A stretch of 64,000 nt of DNA from Betaproteobacteria bacterium (GTDB lineage Bacteria > Pseudomonadota > Gammaproteobacteria > Burkholderiales > Eutrophovitaceae): positions 3,834,439 to 3,898,438 of the forward strand of contig CP070643.1 of the NCBI GenBank assembly GCA_020354125.1. Direction: 5' to 3'. Each line of letters begins with the position of its first letter. The first letter of the stretch is position 1. Below the pieces are notes generated by a model, which saw nothing but the letters and a program-made list of their open reading frames with translations, was not told where the DNA came from and ran no database searches. Positions 1-8,895 of this stretch are shown here, in pieces. Made by a program: the position numbers and the translations under genes.

Positions 1-173
1 CCGCCCCCGTAGGGCCGGTCATCGACACTACGATAAGCGTTGGTCGCATAATCGCGCGGATTCCACAGCACCAGCTCGAAGTGGCCACGCTCATGCGCCC
101 GTTGCGTAATGCCGAATTCGGTCAACGCGTCGAACATGCCCGGAAACAGCGTCACTACATCGAAGCGCTTCAT
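1..173 (-). CDS. trmD: tRNA (guanine-N1)-methyltransferase TrmD, N-terminal part
   Basis: TrmD methylates G37 of tRNAs from S-adenosylmethionine and guards the reading frame. Only about the first 58 residues are in the window; the gene runs off the left edge. The visible part starts [20 protein letters not shown], and ends in a DRPYGGG motif typical of the family's SAM-binding knot protein. It lies 13 bases after rimM in the order rpsP-rimM-trmD, the standard ribosome/tRNA maturation operon. The start is the ATG whose reverse complement is at 171-173. The C-terminal half cannot be assessed. Confidence 0.95.
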   Translation of the reverse strand, partial: MKRFDVVTLFPGMFDALTEFGITQRAHERGHFELVLWNPRDYATNAYRSVDDRPYGG

Positions 174-186
174 CGCCCGCGCATCC

Positions 187-699
187 CTAGTAATCGAGCT
201 CCCAATCGACCAGAAGCTTTCCCGCCTCCAGATCGACCCGCTTGACCACCGCATCGACAAACGGCAGCAGACGTTCTTTCTCGTCAACCACCACCAGCAC
301 CGGGTCCGCACCCGATTCAAACAACCGCTCAACATGACCGAGCGACTGACCTGCAGTATTCTCAACCTCGAGGCCGACCAGGTCGGCCCAGTAATACTCA
401 CCTTCGTCAGGGGCGGGCAACTGCTCACGCGCAATGGCGATATCCTGCCCCTTCAACGCTGCTGCCCGGTCACGATCGTCAATCCCGGCAAAGCGCACCA
501 GCAACGAAGTACCGTGCACCGCTTTCTCCTCGATCGTTCGGCTACGCCATTCGCCAGCCTCGCAAAGCCACCACGGCGAATACCGGAACAGACTGTCAGT
601 TTCCTCGGTAAACGGCTGGACCTTGACCCAACCTTTGACACCGAACGGGGCACTGACGCGCCCCATCACAATCATTTCGTCAGGCGGCTTTGCTACCAA
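187..699 (-). CDS. rimM: 16S rRNA processing protein RimM
   Basis: RimM is a 30S assembly factor that binds ribosomal protein S19 and helps mature the head of the small subunit. The 170-residue product has the N-terminal RimM barrel (about residues 10-90, with [13 protein letters not shown]) and a C-terminal PRC barrel containing [12 protein letters not shown] and [10 protein letters not shown], the normal length and order. The start is uncertain: TTG at 699 gives the family-like N-terminus ahead of MIVMGRV but overlaps rpsP by 20 bases, while ATG at 675 begins just after the rpsP stop. Neither has a clear Shine-Dalgarno. Second gene of the rpsP-rimM-trmD operon. Confidence 0.94.
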   Translation of the reverse strand: MVAKPPDEMIVMGRVSAPFGVKGWVKVQPFTEETDSLFRYSPWWLCEAGEWRSRTIEEKAVHGTSLLVRFAGIDDRDRAAALKGQDIAIAREQLPAPDEGEYYWADLVGLEVENTAGQSLGHVERLFESGADPVLVVVDEKERLLPFVDAVVKRVDLEAGKLLVDWELDY

Positions 700-931
700 A
701 CTGTTTGACTAGACGAGCCGCCGTATCCGAGAGCTTCGCTCCCTTGCCCCGCCAATAGTCCAGCCGCTCCAAGTCGACTCGCAGCCCCTCGCGTCCCTCC
801 GGCGCATTGGGATCGTAAAAACCGACGCGCTCGATGAAGCGACCGTCACGCGGGTTGCGGGAGTCAGTCACCACCATGTTGTAAAAAGGCCGTTTTTTGG
901 CGCCGCCGCGCGCCAGTCGTATGACAACCAT
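680..931 (-). CDS. rpsP: 30S ribosomal protein S16
   Basis: Small-subunit protein bS16, 83 residues, the expected size. It opens [18 protein letters not shown] and carries the conserved [18 protein letters not shown] segment. The frame stays open further upstream, but the conserved start is the ATG at 929-931, preceded by GGGTGAA as a plausible ribosome site. First gene of the operon; a promoter lies about 60 bases upstream at 993-1022. Confidence 0.97.
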   Translation of the reverse strand: MVVIRLARGGAKKRPFYNMVVTDSRNPRDGRFIERVGFYDPNAPEGREGLRVDLERLDYWRGKGAKLSDTAARLVKQFGSKAA

Positions 932-992
932 TGATTTCACCCTGTATGCGAGAGGTCCGAGGCCGGTACCCCTCGAAAAAGCCAAGCGCGCG

Positions 993-1022
993 ATTTTACG
1001 CTTGTTTTTCCGCCCCGCGCAA
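993..1022 (-). promoter_or_regulatory. Candidate sigma-70 promoter of rpsP-rimM-trmD
   Basis: On the minus strand TTGCGC (-35) and TAAAAT (-10) are separated by 18 bases. The bases after the -10 are a GC-only run (CGCGCGC), the type of discriminator found at stringently controlled ribosomal promoters. The assignment is by inspection only. Confidence 0.55.
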
Positions 1023-1045
1023 GGGCGAACGCGCGCCGGATGCAG

Positions 1046-1852
1046 CTATTGCGCGCTGTTTTCGGCCGACTGCCCGTCGCCGTGGAAAACGCTATCAAGA
1101 AACTCCACGATCACCATGGTCAGTTCGTCTTCCTTGCCCTCGAAGAAGTGCGGGGCATCTTGCAACACCACTTGCCTCGATCCGGGCACTTTCATGATCT
1201 GCTTTTTGCGCTCGTAGCCGCCGACCTGGGTGATTACCCAGTCCTTGGTGCCGTAGACGTCCATGACCGGGATCTTGATCCGGAACATTTCTTGCAAGCC
1301 ATTGATAATACTGATAAACACCCACGCCTTGATAGGTGTTTCATCAGCCTTGATGAGGTATTCGTTGGCCATGGTGGCGCCCAGGCTGTGGGACACGATG
1401 GCGATATCCTCGAAGCCTTTTTCCTGAAGAAATCTGGCGGCCAATTCATAGCGCTCACCGGCATCTTCGTAGGTCGGTATGTAGTCACCGACCTTGGCGC
1501 CCGAGCCCAGCACCGGCAGCTGGATAGCAAGCGTGTTGTAGCCCTGGTCGGCGAGCTTCATACGCAGCACGCTGTAGAGCTCCCAATCCGGATTCCAGCC
1601 GCGCCCATGACCGACAATAATCGCGCCGCGCGGATTGTCGGCTTCGGTGTAGATGGCGAGAAATTTGTGTCCGTTGGCCTGCTCGATCCAGACCGGGTCG
1701 CCAACCAGGATGGAGGGCAACACCTGTTCCGCCCAGCGATTCTCCCGCTCATAGTCGAGATCGATGGCAAGCGCAGTTGACACCAGCCACGACATCGTCA
1801 GTATCGATAGAACCGATAGCGGCAGACAAATGGAAACCAGGCGTTTGATCAT
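1046..1852 (-). CDS. Exported alpha/beta hydrolase, DUF3530-like
   Basis: Predicted periplasmic protein of 268 residues. The chosen ATG at 1852 is preceded by GGAGTG and gives a clean signal peptide (MIKRLVSICLPLSVLSIL followed by a hydrophobic stretch to ALA). The rest looks like an alpha/beta hydrolase: IIVGHGRGW oxyanion region, nucleophile Ser in SHSLGA, Asp in YGTKDW and His in DAPHFF complete a likely triad. Sequence style matches DUF3530, a family found beside ribosomal or SRP genes in gammaproteobacteria and without an agreed substrate. It is monocistronic on minus, between rpsP and ffh. The catalytic role is inferred from motifs; the substrate is unknown. Confidence 0.75.
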   Translation of the reverse strand: MIKRLVSICLPLSVLSILTMSWLVSTALAIDLDYERENRWAEQVLPSILVGDPVWIEQANGHKFLAIYTEADNPRGAIIVGHGRGWNPDWELYSVLRMKLADQGYNTLAIQLPVLGSGAKVGDYIPTYEDAGERYELAARFLQEKGFEDIAIVSHSLGATMANEYLIKADETPIKAWVFISIINGLQEMFRIKIPVMDVYGTKDWVITQVGGYERKKQIMKVPGSRQVVLQDAPHFFEGKEDELTMVIVEFLDSVFHGDGQSAENSAQ

Positions 1853-1930
1853 CGTACTTTCACTCCACAGCATTGTTTCGGCCCGATACCGCATACATCT
1901 TAACTAAGACCAGAGTCGAGATTGAGCGTT

Positions 1931-2008
1931 CCTCGAGCACCGTAACGATCAGAAACGGCCGCTAGCCCGGATCAAGGTCGCGCAGTAGTTTTGCGACACT
2001 CTGTTAAC
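1931..2008 (-). repeat. Dispersed stop-codon-anchored repeat, copy 1
   Basis: Read on minus, the element starts at the TAA stop of ffh (TTAACAG) and continues through AAAACTACTGCGCG, TGATCCGGGCT, GCCGTTT and ACGGTGCTCG. The same blocks in the same order occur at 53597-53671, where the element begins on the TAA stop of cfa. By hand alignment about three quarters of the bases agree over roughly 75 positions. It fills most of the gap between ffh and the hydrolase gene. Confidence 0.7.
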
Positions 2009-3350
2009 CGAGGCCGGGGAACATACCACGCGCCCCCCGCATCATTTTCTGCAAACCGCCTTTACCCATCATTTTCATCATCTTCTGCATCTGGGCAAAC
2101 TGCGAAAGCAGCCGGTTCACCTCCTGCACGCTGACACCCGAACCGCTGGCGATGCGCCGCTTGCGCGATGCCTTGATGATTTCCGGTTTGGTACGTTCGC
2201 GTTGCGTCATCGAATCGATGATGCCGATGGTCCGGTTGATAACACGCTCATCCATTGAAGCGCCTTGCGCCGCCTGTGCGAACTGCGCCGGCAACTTGTC
2301 AATAATGGCGCCGACCCCGCCCATCTTCTTCATTTGCAGCATCTGCGAGCGAAAGTCCTCGAGATCAAAGCCCTTACCGGATTTGACTTTCCTGGCAAGT
2401 TTCTGCGCCTCGGCAGCGTCGACAGTGCGCTTTGCCTCGTCAACCAGCGACAGAACATCGCCCATACCGAGAATGCGTGCCGCGACACGATCGGGGAAGA
2501 ACGGCTCGAGCCCGTCCAGCTTCTCCCCGGTGCCGACAAACTTGATTGGTTTGCCGGTGACCTCTCGCACCGATAGCGCCGCCCCGCCGCGAGCATCACC
2601 GTCCATTTTCGTGAGTACCACGCCGGTCAAGGGTAAAGCATCGCCAAATGCCTTGGCGACATTGACCGCGTCCTGGCCCTGCATGGCGTCGACAACGAAC
2701 AGCGTTTCGCTCGGCGAGAGCGCTTCGTGCAGTTCGCGTATCTCGCGCATCATTTCCTCGTCGACCGCCAGCCGGCCTGCGGTGTCGACAATGACCACAT
2801 CGTGGAAATGCCGTTTTGCATGATCGAGAGCCGCCAGCGCAATCGATTTCGGCTTGGCCGTGGCGTCGGCCGGAAAACTGTCGACCTGAATCTGCCTGGC
2901 CAACGTGCTGAGCTGCTCCATCGCCGCCGGCCGGTACACATCGCAGCTAACCAGAAGCACCTTTTTCTTTTGCGCGGCAAGCAGACGCGCGAGTTTTCCG
3001 CTGGTAGTGGTTTTGCCCGAACCCTGCAATCCGGCCATGAGGATCACCGCGGGCGGACGAACTGCAAGGTCGAGCGCATCGTTGTGCTCGCCCATCAATG
3101 TGGTGAGCTCGTGCTGAACGACACCGACCAACGCCTGGCCAGGCGTCAGACTGCCGAGCACCTCCTCACCGATCGCCTTTTCCCTGACACGTTCGATGAA
3201 GCCCTTGACCACCGGCAGCGCAACGTCGGCTTCGAGCAACGCGACACGTACCTCGCGCAGGGTATCCTTGACGTTGGCATCGGTCAGGCGCGCCTGACCA
3301 CGAAGTGTTTTTACGATGCCCGAGAATCGGCCTGTGAGTGTTTCCAGCAT
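2004..3350 (-). CDS. ffh: Signal recognition particle protein Ffh
   Basis: GTPase subunit of the bacterial SRP, which binds 4.5S RNA and signal sequences and delivers ribosomes to FtsY. The 448-residue product has the N domain (1-95), G domain with the P-loop GLQGSGKT at 107-114, then DTAGRL and TKMDGDARGG, and an M domain from about 300 ending in a methionine-rich tail (QMQKMMKMMGKGG). Full length. Its start faces ypjD across 60 bases, and its stop codon is the first part of the dispersed repeat. Confidence 0.98.
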   Translation of the reverse strand: MLETLTGRFSGIVKTLRGQARLTDANVKDTLREVRVALLEADVALPVVKGFIERVREKAIGEEVLGSLTPGQALVGVVQHELTTLMGEHNDALDLAVRPPAVILMAGLQGSGKTTTSGKLARLLAAQKKKVLLVSCDVYRPAAMEQLSTLARQIQVDSFPADATAKPKSIALAALDHAKRHFHDVVIVDTAGRLAVDEEMMREIRELHEALSPSETLFVVDAMQGQDAVNVAKAFGDALPLTGVVLTKMDGDARGGAALSVREVTGKPIKFVGTGEKLDGLEPFFPDRVAARILGMGDVLSLVDEAKRTVDAAEAQKLARKVKSGKGFDLEDFRSQMLQMKKMGGVGAIIDKLPAQFAQAAQGASMDERVINRTIGIIDSMTQRERTKPEIIKASRKRRIASGSGVSVQEVNRLLSQFAQMQKMMKMMGKGGLQKMMRGARGMFPGLG

Positions 3351-3410
3351 GGGTTAAGCAACGGATGGGGCGGAAAGATGATGTAGACTGCGCCTGAGCT
3401 TCAGCCGCAA

Positions 3411-4229
3411 ATGAGCCCGATTCTACTTCATCTGATCGCGAGCCTCGCTTACCTGGCACTTGCCTTCTTTCTCTGGAAGGATTTGCAGCGCGGCCCGAAC
3501 GCACCCGTGAAACAACGCGCGCGGGTGGCGCATGCGCTGGTGGCAGTTCCTCTGTTGATTCACGCCGGATTGCTGTCACACTCGATGGTGCGCGCCGATG
3601 GTTTGTACCTTGGCGTCGGCAATGCCATCTCGCTGATCATGGCGCTTGCCGTGCTGATCTACTGGGTTGCCAGCTTCTTTCACCGCCTCGAAGCACTCAA
3701 CGCGATGGTGTTGCCCGCCGCCGCCATTCTTTCATGGCTGCCACTCGTTCTCCCGGCAACACGACCGCTGGAGAACACTGAACTACTGGTGTTCAGGGCA
3801 CACCTGTTAATCGCCATGCTCGCCTACAGCCTGTTCACAATTGCTTCCTTGCACGTTCTTCTGATGGCGCTGCAGGAAAGACGCCTGCATTCGCACAACG
3901 TTGCGTCATTCATTCAGGCACTGCCGCCACTGCTGACGATGGAATCGGTATTGTTCAAGATCATCGGCGCCGGCTTCGTCTTCCTTACGTTGACACTGGC
4001 AACCGGCGTGATTTTCTCGGAAGAAATTTTCGGCAAGCCACTCACGTTTACGCATAAAACTGTTTTTGGCTTCATGTCCTGGTTCATATTCGGAGCACTG
4101 CTCCTTGGCCGGGCATTCTATGGATGGCGCGGACGAGTTGCGGTGCGATGGACACTCGCAGGATTCATGGCGCTGGTGCTGGCATATATCGGCAGCAGTT
4201 TCGTGGTTGAAATCATCCTGCAACATTGA
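3411..4229 (+). CDS. ypjD: YpjD/CcsA-type cytochrome c assembly family membrane protein
   Basis: Integral membrane protein of 272 residues with about eight hydrophobic segments, resembling the CcsA/HemX cytochrome c assembly fold. A conserved stretch around residues 125-150 (VFRAHLLIAMLAYSLFTIASLHVLL) and another near LTFTHKTVFGFMSW contain the histidines that in the family face haem. In gammaproteobacteria this gene is regularly found between ffh and the corB-like gene, as here; its precise job is not established. No strong Shine-Dalgarno is visible before the ATG. Confidence 0.85.
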   Translation: MSPILLHLIASLAYLALAFFLWKDLQRGPNAPVKQRARVAHALVAVPLLIHAGLLSHSMVRADGLYLGVGNAISLIMALAVLIYWVASFFHRLEALNAMVLPAAAILSWLPLVLPATRPLENTELLVFRAHLLIAMLAYSLFTIASLHVLLMALQERRLHSHNVASFIQALPPLLTMESVLFKIIGAGFVFLTLTLATGVIFSEEIFGKPLTFTHKTVFGFMSWFIFGALLLGRAFYGWRGRVAVRWTLAGFMALVLAYIGSSFVVEIILQH

Positions 4230-4317
4230 TCCGCACCATATACGCACGCACCGTGCCCTTGCTAACCGATAACGGGCCACCGAGCTGGTCCACTTCGACC
4301 TTCGAGGTTCTGAAGCC

Positions 4318-5589
4318 GTGACCGAAATTCCTCTAAGTACGCTGTTGATCGTATTCGTTGCCCTGGTCATCATTTCCGGGTTTTTCTCAAGTTCCGAGAC
4401 AAGCATGATGGCGCTCAACCGCTACCGGCTGCGCCACCTCGCTAAAAAAGGAAACCGGGCAGCCAAACGCACCGTTTACTTGCTCGACCGTACCGATCGT
4501 CTGCTCGGTTCGATACTTCTCGGCAACAACCTGGTCAACACGGCCGCCGCCGCGCTGGGCACCGTCATCGCGTTCCGACTGCTCGGGCAAAGCGAACTCT
4601 CGCTGACCATCGCGACGATAACTGTGACTGCTGTCTTTCTGGTCTTCAGTGAAATCACACCGAAGATTATCGGCGCCAGTTACCCGGAGAAAATCGCGTT
4701 TCCAGCTAGTCTCGTGCTCAAACCACTAATGACGCTGGTGCATCCCATCGTTGTCGTAGCAAATCTGTTCGTCAACGGCTTGCTGCTGGTCTTCAAGCTC
4801 AAGCCCGCCGGGTCGGAGGCACAGACACTCAGCTCAGAAGAGTTGCGCACCCTGGTGTTGGAGGGTGGACATTTTCTTCCAAAGAAGCATCAGAACATGC
4901 TCCTGAACCTTTTTGATCTGCAGTCAATTACGGTTGAGGACGTAATGACTCCGCGCAGCAAGATCGAGGGCATTGATCTGGATGCAACGGCAGAAGAAAT
5001 TCGGCGCGAGATCGCCACCTGCAATCACACACGGCTTCCCGTGTACCGCGGGCGGCTCGACGACATTGTCGGCGTGGTGCATATCCGCAAGGTCCTGAAT
5101 CTTTCGGACAGCACCGAGATCGATGCGCAGACCATAACGGAAATCATGAAGGAGCCGTATTTCGTACCCATCGAAACCGGCTTGCTCGCGCAACTGCAAA
5201 ATTTCCAGGACCAGCAGGATCGTTTCGCTCTGATCGTCGATGAATATGGCGATTTGATGGGTCTGGTGACGATCGAGGACATACTCGAGGAGATCATCGG
5301 CGAATTTACGACCCAGTCGCCTTTGCAAGCGGCCGATTGGAAGCGGCTCGAGGACGGCAGCGTCGTCGTCGACGGCGCAGCCTCACTGAGGGACCTCAAC
5401 CGCCAACTCGGCTATCAGTTCCCGGTCGACGGGCCAAAGACCCTTAACGGCCTATTACTGGAACATCTGCAGGAAATTCCCGAACCCGGCACGTCATTGA
5501 AGCTGGCCGGCTGCCCGGTCGAGATTCTTCACGTTCAGCACCGCTCGATCAAGTCTGTTCGACTCCCACCACCCGAAACAAAAGCGTAA
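4318..5589 (+). CDS. corB: CorB-like CNNM/CBS transporter (HlyC/CorC family)
   Basis: Inner-membrane protein of 423 residues, implicated in Mg2+ or other divalent cation handling in related CorB/YfjD proteins. An N-terminal CNNM (DUF21) membrane domain occupies about 1-190 (FFSSSETSMMALNRYRLRHL, then LLGNNLVNTAAAALGT), followed by a CBS pair at about 205-325 (VEDVMTPRSKIEGID, DQQDRFALIVDEYGDLMGLV) and a CorC/HlyC C-terminal domain from about 340. The start is a GTG. It follows the ypjD-like gene by 88 bases and probably shares its transcript. Confidence 0.93.
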   Translation: MTEIPLSTLLIVFVALVIISGFFSSSETSMMALNRYRLRHLAKKGNRAAKRTVYLLDRTDRLLGSILLGNNLVNTAAAALGTVIAFRLLGQSELSLTIATITVTAVFLVFSEITPKIIGASYPEKIAFPASLVLKPLMTLVHPIVVVANLFVNGLLLVFKLKPAGSEAQTLSSEELRTLVLEGGHFLPKKHQNMLLNLFDLQSITVEDVMTPRSKIEGIDLDATAEEIRREIATCNHTRLPVYRGRLDDIVGVVHIRKVLNLSDSTEIDAQTITEIMKEPYFVPIETGLLAQLQNFQDQQDRFALIVDEYGDLMGLVTIEDILEEIIGEFTTQSPLQAADWKRLEDGSVVVDGAASLRDLNRQLGYQFPVDGPKTLNGLLLEHLQEIPEPGTSLKLAGCPVEILHVQHRSIKSVRLPPPETKA

Positions 5590-5881
5590 TAAAACAAATA
5601 CTTATTTCGCTCGCCCGATCTTTGCATGGGTGCCAAGTCAGGCCCTGAGTCAGTAGGCCTTGCTGTCAATTCGCACGAAGCTTGCTTATACCCCCGAGAG
5701 GAGTGAACTCGTCTTTTCGCCCGGCCATATCGGGTTCACAAGGCACGTGCCGGTATTGAATACAGGGACGCCAGAGGGCCAGAGCACCCTGTCGGATTGA
5801 GGGCGATTCTGATTCGCCGCGTGATTTGTCGCGGCGTGTCGCCAGACAACGACTTGGCCAGGAACAATCAGAGGGAACGGA
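5590..5881 (+). other. Non-coding leader upstream of pilC with overlapping hairpins
   Basis: No convincing gene in this 292-base gap. It contains several possible RNA hairpins: ACAGGG (5762-5767) pairing with CCCTGT (5787-5792); GGCGA (5802-5806) with TCGCC (5814-5818); and a perfect 7-bp stem CGCCGCG (5815-5821) with CGCGGCG (5830-5836). The last two share bases 5815-5818, so they exclude each other. No known riboswitch consensus was recognised. It sits where pilB would usually be. Confidence 0.35.
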
Positions 5882-7117
5882 ATGGCAACAGCAACCGCGG
5901 CAGCGCGACGTGGACAACAACAGGTAAAGGAACACACCTACGTCTGGGAAGGTCGCGACCGGACCGGCAAGCTGGTCAAGGGCGACATGCGTGCCGGCGG
6001 CGAACACGTCGTACTATCGACCTTGCGGCGTCAGGGAATTACCCGCGCCAAGGTCAAGCGCCAGCGCGGCGGGGCCGGTGGCAAAGTCACGGATAAGGAC
6101 ATCACGTTCTTCACGCGTCAGTTGGCAACCATGATGAAATCCGGGGTGCCGCTGCTGCAGGCATTCGATATCGTCGGTAAGGGACACGCAAATCCTGCCG
6201 TTGCAAGATTGCTGATGGACATCAAGAGCGACGTTGAAACAGGTACCAGCCTGAGCGCCGCATTCCGCAAATACCCTCTGTACTTTGACGCCCTGTATTG
6301 CAACCTTGTAGGCGCTGGTGAAGCCGCAGGTATTCTCGACAGCCTCCTGGATCGCCTTGCGACGTACAAGGAGAAGATCCTCGCCATCAAGAGCAAGATC
6401 AAATCGGCGCTGTTCTACCCGATTTCGATCATTGTCGTCGCCTTTGTGATTACCGCGATCATCATGCTGTTCGTGATCCCGGCGTTTAAGGAACTGTTCA
6501 CCAACTTCGGCGCAGACCTGCCGGCTCCGACACTTCTGGTGATGGGGATTTCGGATTTCTTCGTCGCCTACTGGTGGGCCATATTCGGAGGCGTCGGATT
6601 CGGATTATGGTTTTTCTTCTACACGTGGAGACGCTCGGTCAGGATGCAACAGGTGCTCGACCGGCTGTTCCTCAAGATCCCTGTATTCGGTGAACTCATT
6701 CGCAAGGCCACGATTGCGCGCTGGACTCGAACACTGTCGACCATGTTTGCTGCCGGTGTTCCGCTGGTCGAAGCACTGGACTCGGTTGCCGGTGCTTCCG
6801 GCAATTTCGTCTATTACCAGGCAACGAAGGTTATTCAGGGTGAAGTCAGCACCGGTACCAGCCTTACTGTCGCAATGCAAAACAGTGAGGTATTTCCCAA
6901 CATGGTGATTCAGATGGTGGCGATTGGTGAAGAATCGGGCTCTCTGGACGCCATGCTCGGCAAGGTAGCGGACTTTTTCGAACGGGAAGTCGACGACGCC
7001 GTCGACGCATTGTCGAGCCTGATGGAACCGATGATAATGGTCGTACTCGGTGTTCTCATCGGTGGTATGGTGATCGCGATGTACCTGCCGATCTTCAAGA
7101 TGGGTCAGGCAGTCTGA
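5882..7117 (+). CDS. pilC: Type IV pilus inner-membrane platform protein PilC
   Basis: Polytopic platform protein on which the assembly ATPases act to polymerise or retract type IV pili (GspF/PilC family). The 411 residues contain two T2SSF domains, about 75-200 (DITFFTRQLATMMKSGVPLL) and about 280-405 (RWTRTLSTMFAAGVPLVEAL), each followed by strongly hydrophobic segments. The ATG at 5882 has GAGGG nine bases upstream. pilD follows after a terminator; the extension ATPase gene pilB and pilin gene pilA, normally upstream, are not here and must be encoded elsewhere. Confidence 0.96.
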   Translation: MATATAAARRGQQQVKEHTYVWEGRDRTGKLVKGDMRAGGEHVVLSTLRRQGITRAKVKRQRGGAGGKVTDKDITFFTRQLATMMKSGVPLLQAFDIVGKGHANPAVARLLMDIKSDVETGTSLSAAFRKYPLYFDALYCNLVGAGEAAGILDSLLDRLATYKEKILAIKSKIKSALFYPISIIVVAFVITAIIMLFVIPAFKELFTNFGADLPAPTLLVMGISDFFVAYWWAIFGGVGFGLWFFFYTWRRSVRMQQVLDRLFLKIPVFGELIRKATIARWTRTLSTMFAAGVPLVEALDSVAGASGNFVYYQATKVIQGEVSTGTSLTVAMQNSEVFPNMVIQMVAIGEESGSLDAMLGKVADFFEREVDDAVDALSSLMEPMIMVVLGVLIGGMVIAMYLPIFKMGQAV

Positions 7118-7137
7118 GCCCAAACCCCGCACGCCAA

Positions 7138-7167
7138 AACGCCCGGGACAACTCGGGCGTTTTTTTT
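7138..7167 (+). terminator. Rho-independent terminator after pilC
   Basis: AACGCCCG (7138-7145) and CGGGCGTT (7154-7161) form a perfect stem around an 8-base loop and run into an eight-base T tract. It separates pilC from pilD, so pilD probably has its own promoter or depends on readthrough. Confidence 0.9.
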
Positions 7168-7223
7168 GAATCTTGCAGGATGCACCAACAGGTGCGCCAC
7201 AAACTTTTTACTGCGCCCGTGCA

Positions 7224-8126
7224 ATGACTGATCTGTTCAATTTGCTGCAAAGCAGCCCTTTCGCGTTCACGACCACGGCTACCATCGTCGGATTAATGGT
7301 AGGTAGTTTTCTCAACGTCGTGATTTACCGACTGCCCCGAATGATGCAGCGCGACTGGAACGAACAAGCAGCCATGCTTCTGGAAGACGCAAAGTTGACG
7401 GACTGCGCGACAACGCTGCGCGGCGTGAGCGAGACGCCGTCGAATTACAATCTGGTCGTGCCGCGCTCTGCCTGTCCGAAATGCGGTCAGAGCATCAGCG
7501 CCGTGCAGAATATTCCTGTGATCAGTTATCTGGTTCTTCGCGGCAAATGCGCCAATTGCGACAACCCGATCAGTGCGCGCTATCCGATCATTGAAGCGAT
7601 CAGCGGTCTGTTTGCAGGTTACATTGCCTGGCACTTCGGTTTTGGCATGGCCGCAGTCGCAGCGATGTTATTCGCCTGGTCGCTGATCGCGCTTACCGTC
7701 ATCGACATCGACACGCAGTTGTTGCCCGACAGCATTACATTGCCCCTGTTATGGATCGGCCTGCTGTTCAATATCCCGGGTACATTCGCGCCTTTGTCCT
7801 CTGCGATTATCGGTGCGGTGGCCGGTTATCTTTCGCTGTGGTCCGTCTATTGGGCGTTCAAGCTCGCCACCGGCAAGGAAGGCATGGGCTTCGGTGATTT
7901 CAAACTGCTCGCGGCGATCGGCGCCTGGCTGGGGTGGAAGCTCTTGCCGCTCGTGATACTGTTGTCTTCTTTTGTCGGAGCTGCAGTTGGAATCGTGTTG
8001 ATCGTGTCGCAGAGACATGGGCGAAACGTGCCTATTCCCTTCGGCCCTTACCTGGCGGCCGCCGGCCTGATCGCGATGCTGTGGGGTGGAGATATCAACA
8101 GCGTCTATCTCGGCCTGTTTCGTTGA
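7224..8126 (+). CDS. pilD: Prepilin peptidase / N-methyltransferase PilD
   Basis: Aspartic membrane protease that cleaves type IV prepilin leaders and methylates the new N-terminus. Numbering from the ATG at 7224 (300 residues), the zinc-type loop has CPKC at 84-87 and CANC at 109-112, which marks the bifunctional class; the catalytic aspartates lie in DIDTQLLPD (161-169) and GFGDFK (222-227). About eight membrane segments. The frame is open 17 codons further upstream, but that extension lacks the family's hydrophobic start. coaE follows, as in Pseudomonas. Confidence 0.96.
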   Translation: MTDLFNLLQSSPFAFTTTATIVGLMVGSFLNVVIYRLPRMMQRDWNEQAAMLLEDAKLTDCATTLRGVSETPSNYNLVVPRSACPKCGQSISAVQNIPVISYLVLRGKCANCDNPISARYPIIEAISGLFAGYIAWHFGFGMAAVAAMLFAWSLIALTVIDIDTQLLPDSITLPLLWIGLLFNIPGTFAPLSSAIIGAVAGYLSLWSVYWAFKLATGKEGMGFGDFKLLAAIGAWLGWKLLPLVILLSSFVGAAVGIVLIVSQRHGRNVPIPFGPYLAAAGLIAMLWGGDINSVYLGLFR

Positions 8127-8180
8127 GCCCGATTTGCCAAGCGCACTCGATTCGTAATCTATGCTCGGTTCGCAAACCAA

Positions 8181-8783
8181 ATGGCTTTTGCAGTCGGACT
8201 GACTGGTGGCATCGGTTCCGGCAAAACTACGATCTCTGATCTTTTTGCTGAACTCGGCGTCGATGTTATCGACACCGATGAAATCGCCAGAGAACTGTCG
8301 CGCAAAGGACAACCAGCGATGCGGCAGATTGAAGAGCAGTTCGGACCCGATGTGATTGCAAGCGACGGGTCTCTGGACAGAGACCGCATGCGCGAACTCG
8401 TCTTTTCCGATCCCGATGCAAGAGAAAAACTGCAGCAGATACTGCATCCTTTGATTCGGGCCGAGGTGCAGCGCAGGCTCGCTGCAAGCGGCAAGCTTTA
8501 TGCGCTGGTAGTGGTGCCGTTGCTGGTTGAGTCGCGCGGCTATGACTTCGCCGATCGTGTGCTGGTTGTCGATTGCAGCGAAGAACGGCAAATTGAACGC
8601 GTCATGCAGCGCAGTGGGCTGTCACGCGATCAAGCCAAGGCAATTATGGTCAGCCAGGCAAGTCGAAACGAGCGTCTCGCCGCCGCAGATGATGTGATCA
8701 ATAACGACGGCAAAATCGCAGCTCTGCGCTCGCAAGTTGAGAAGTTGCATCGCCACTACCTGACCCTTGCCGAGTCAGCGTGA
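8181..8783 (+). CDS. coaE: Dephospho-CoA kinase
   Basis: Catalyses the last step of coenzyme A synthesis, ATP-dependent 3'-phosphorylation of dephospho-CoA. 200 residues, normal length. The P-loop is LTGGIGSGKTT near residues 8-18, followed by DTDEIARELSRKGQP and the lid VVPLLVESRGYDFADRVLVVDC. Lies 54 bases after pilD on the same strand. Confidence 0.97.
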   Translation: MAFAVGLTGGIGSGKTTISDLFAELGVDVIDTDEIARELSRKGQPAMRQIEEQFGPDVIASDGSLDRDRMRELVFSDPDAREKLQQILHPLIRAEVQRRLAASGKLYALVVVPLLVESRGYDFADRVLVVDCSEERQIERVMQRSGLSRDQAKAIMVSQASRNERLAAADDVINNDGKIAALRSQVEKLHRHYLTLAESA

Positions 8784-8895
8784 CCTTGCCGAATGGGCCG
8801 GCGATGGACCTTTTCTTTTCGGATCGAATCGGCAATACTAGTGCGCTGCTCCACATAGAACCTTCGAAAGTCGCCCCGACAGACACTTCATCGAC

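Noticed and set aside
109-708. 199-residue open frame opposite rimM
   Set aside because: Antisense shadow of rimM, with no conserved protein pattern.
5590-5881. Possible c-di-GMP (GEMM) riboswitch upstream of pilC
   Set aside because: The conserved GEMM core sequences were not found; only simple hairpins remain.
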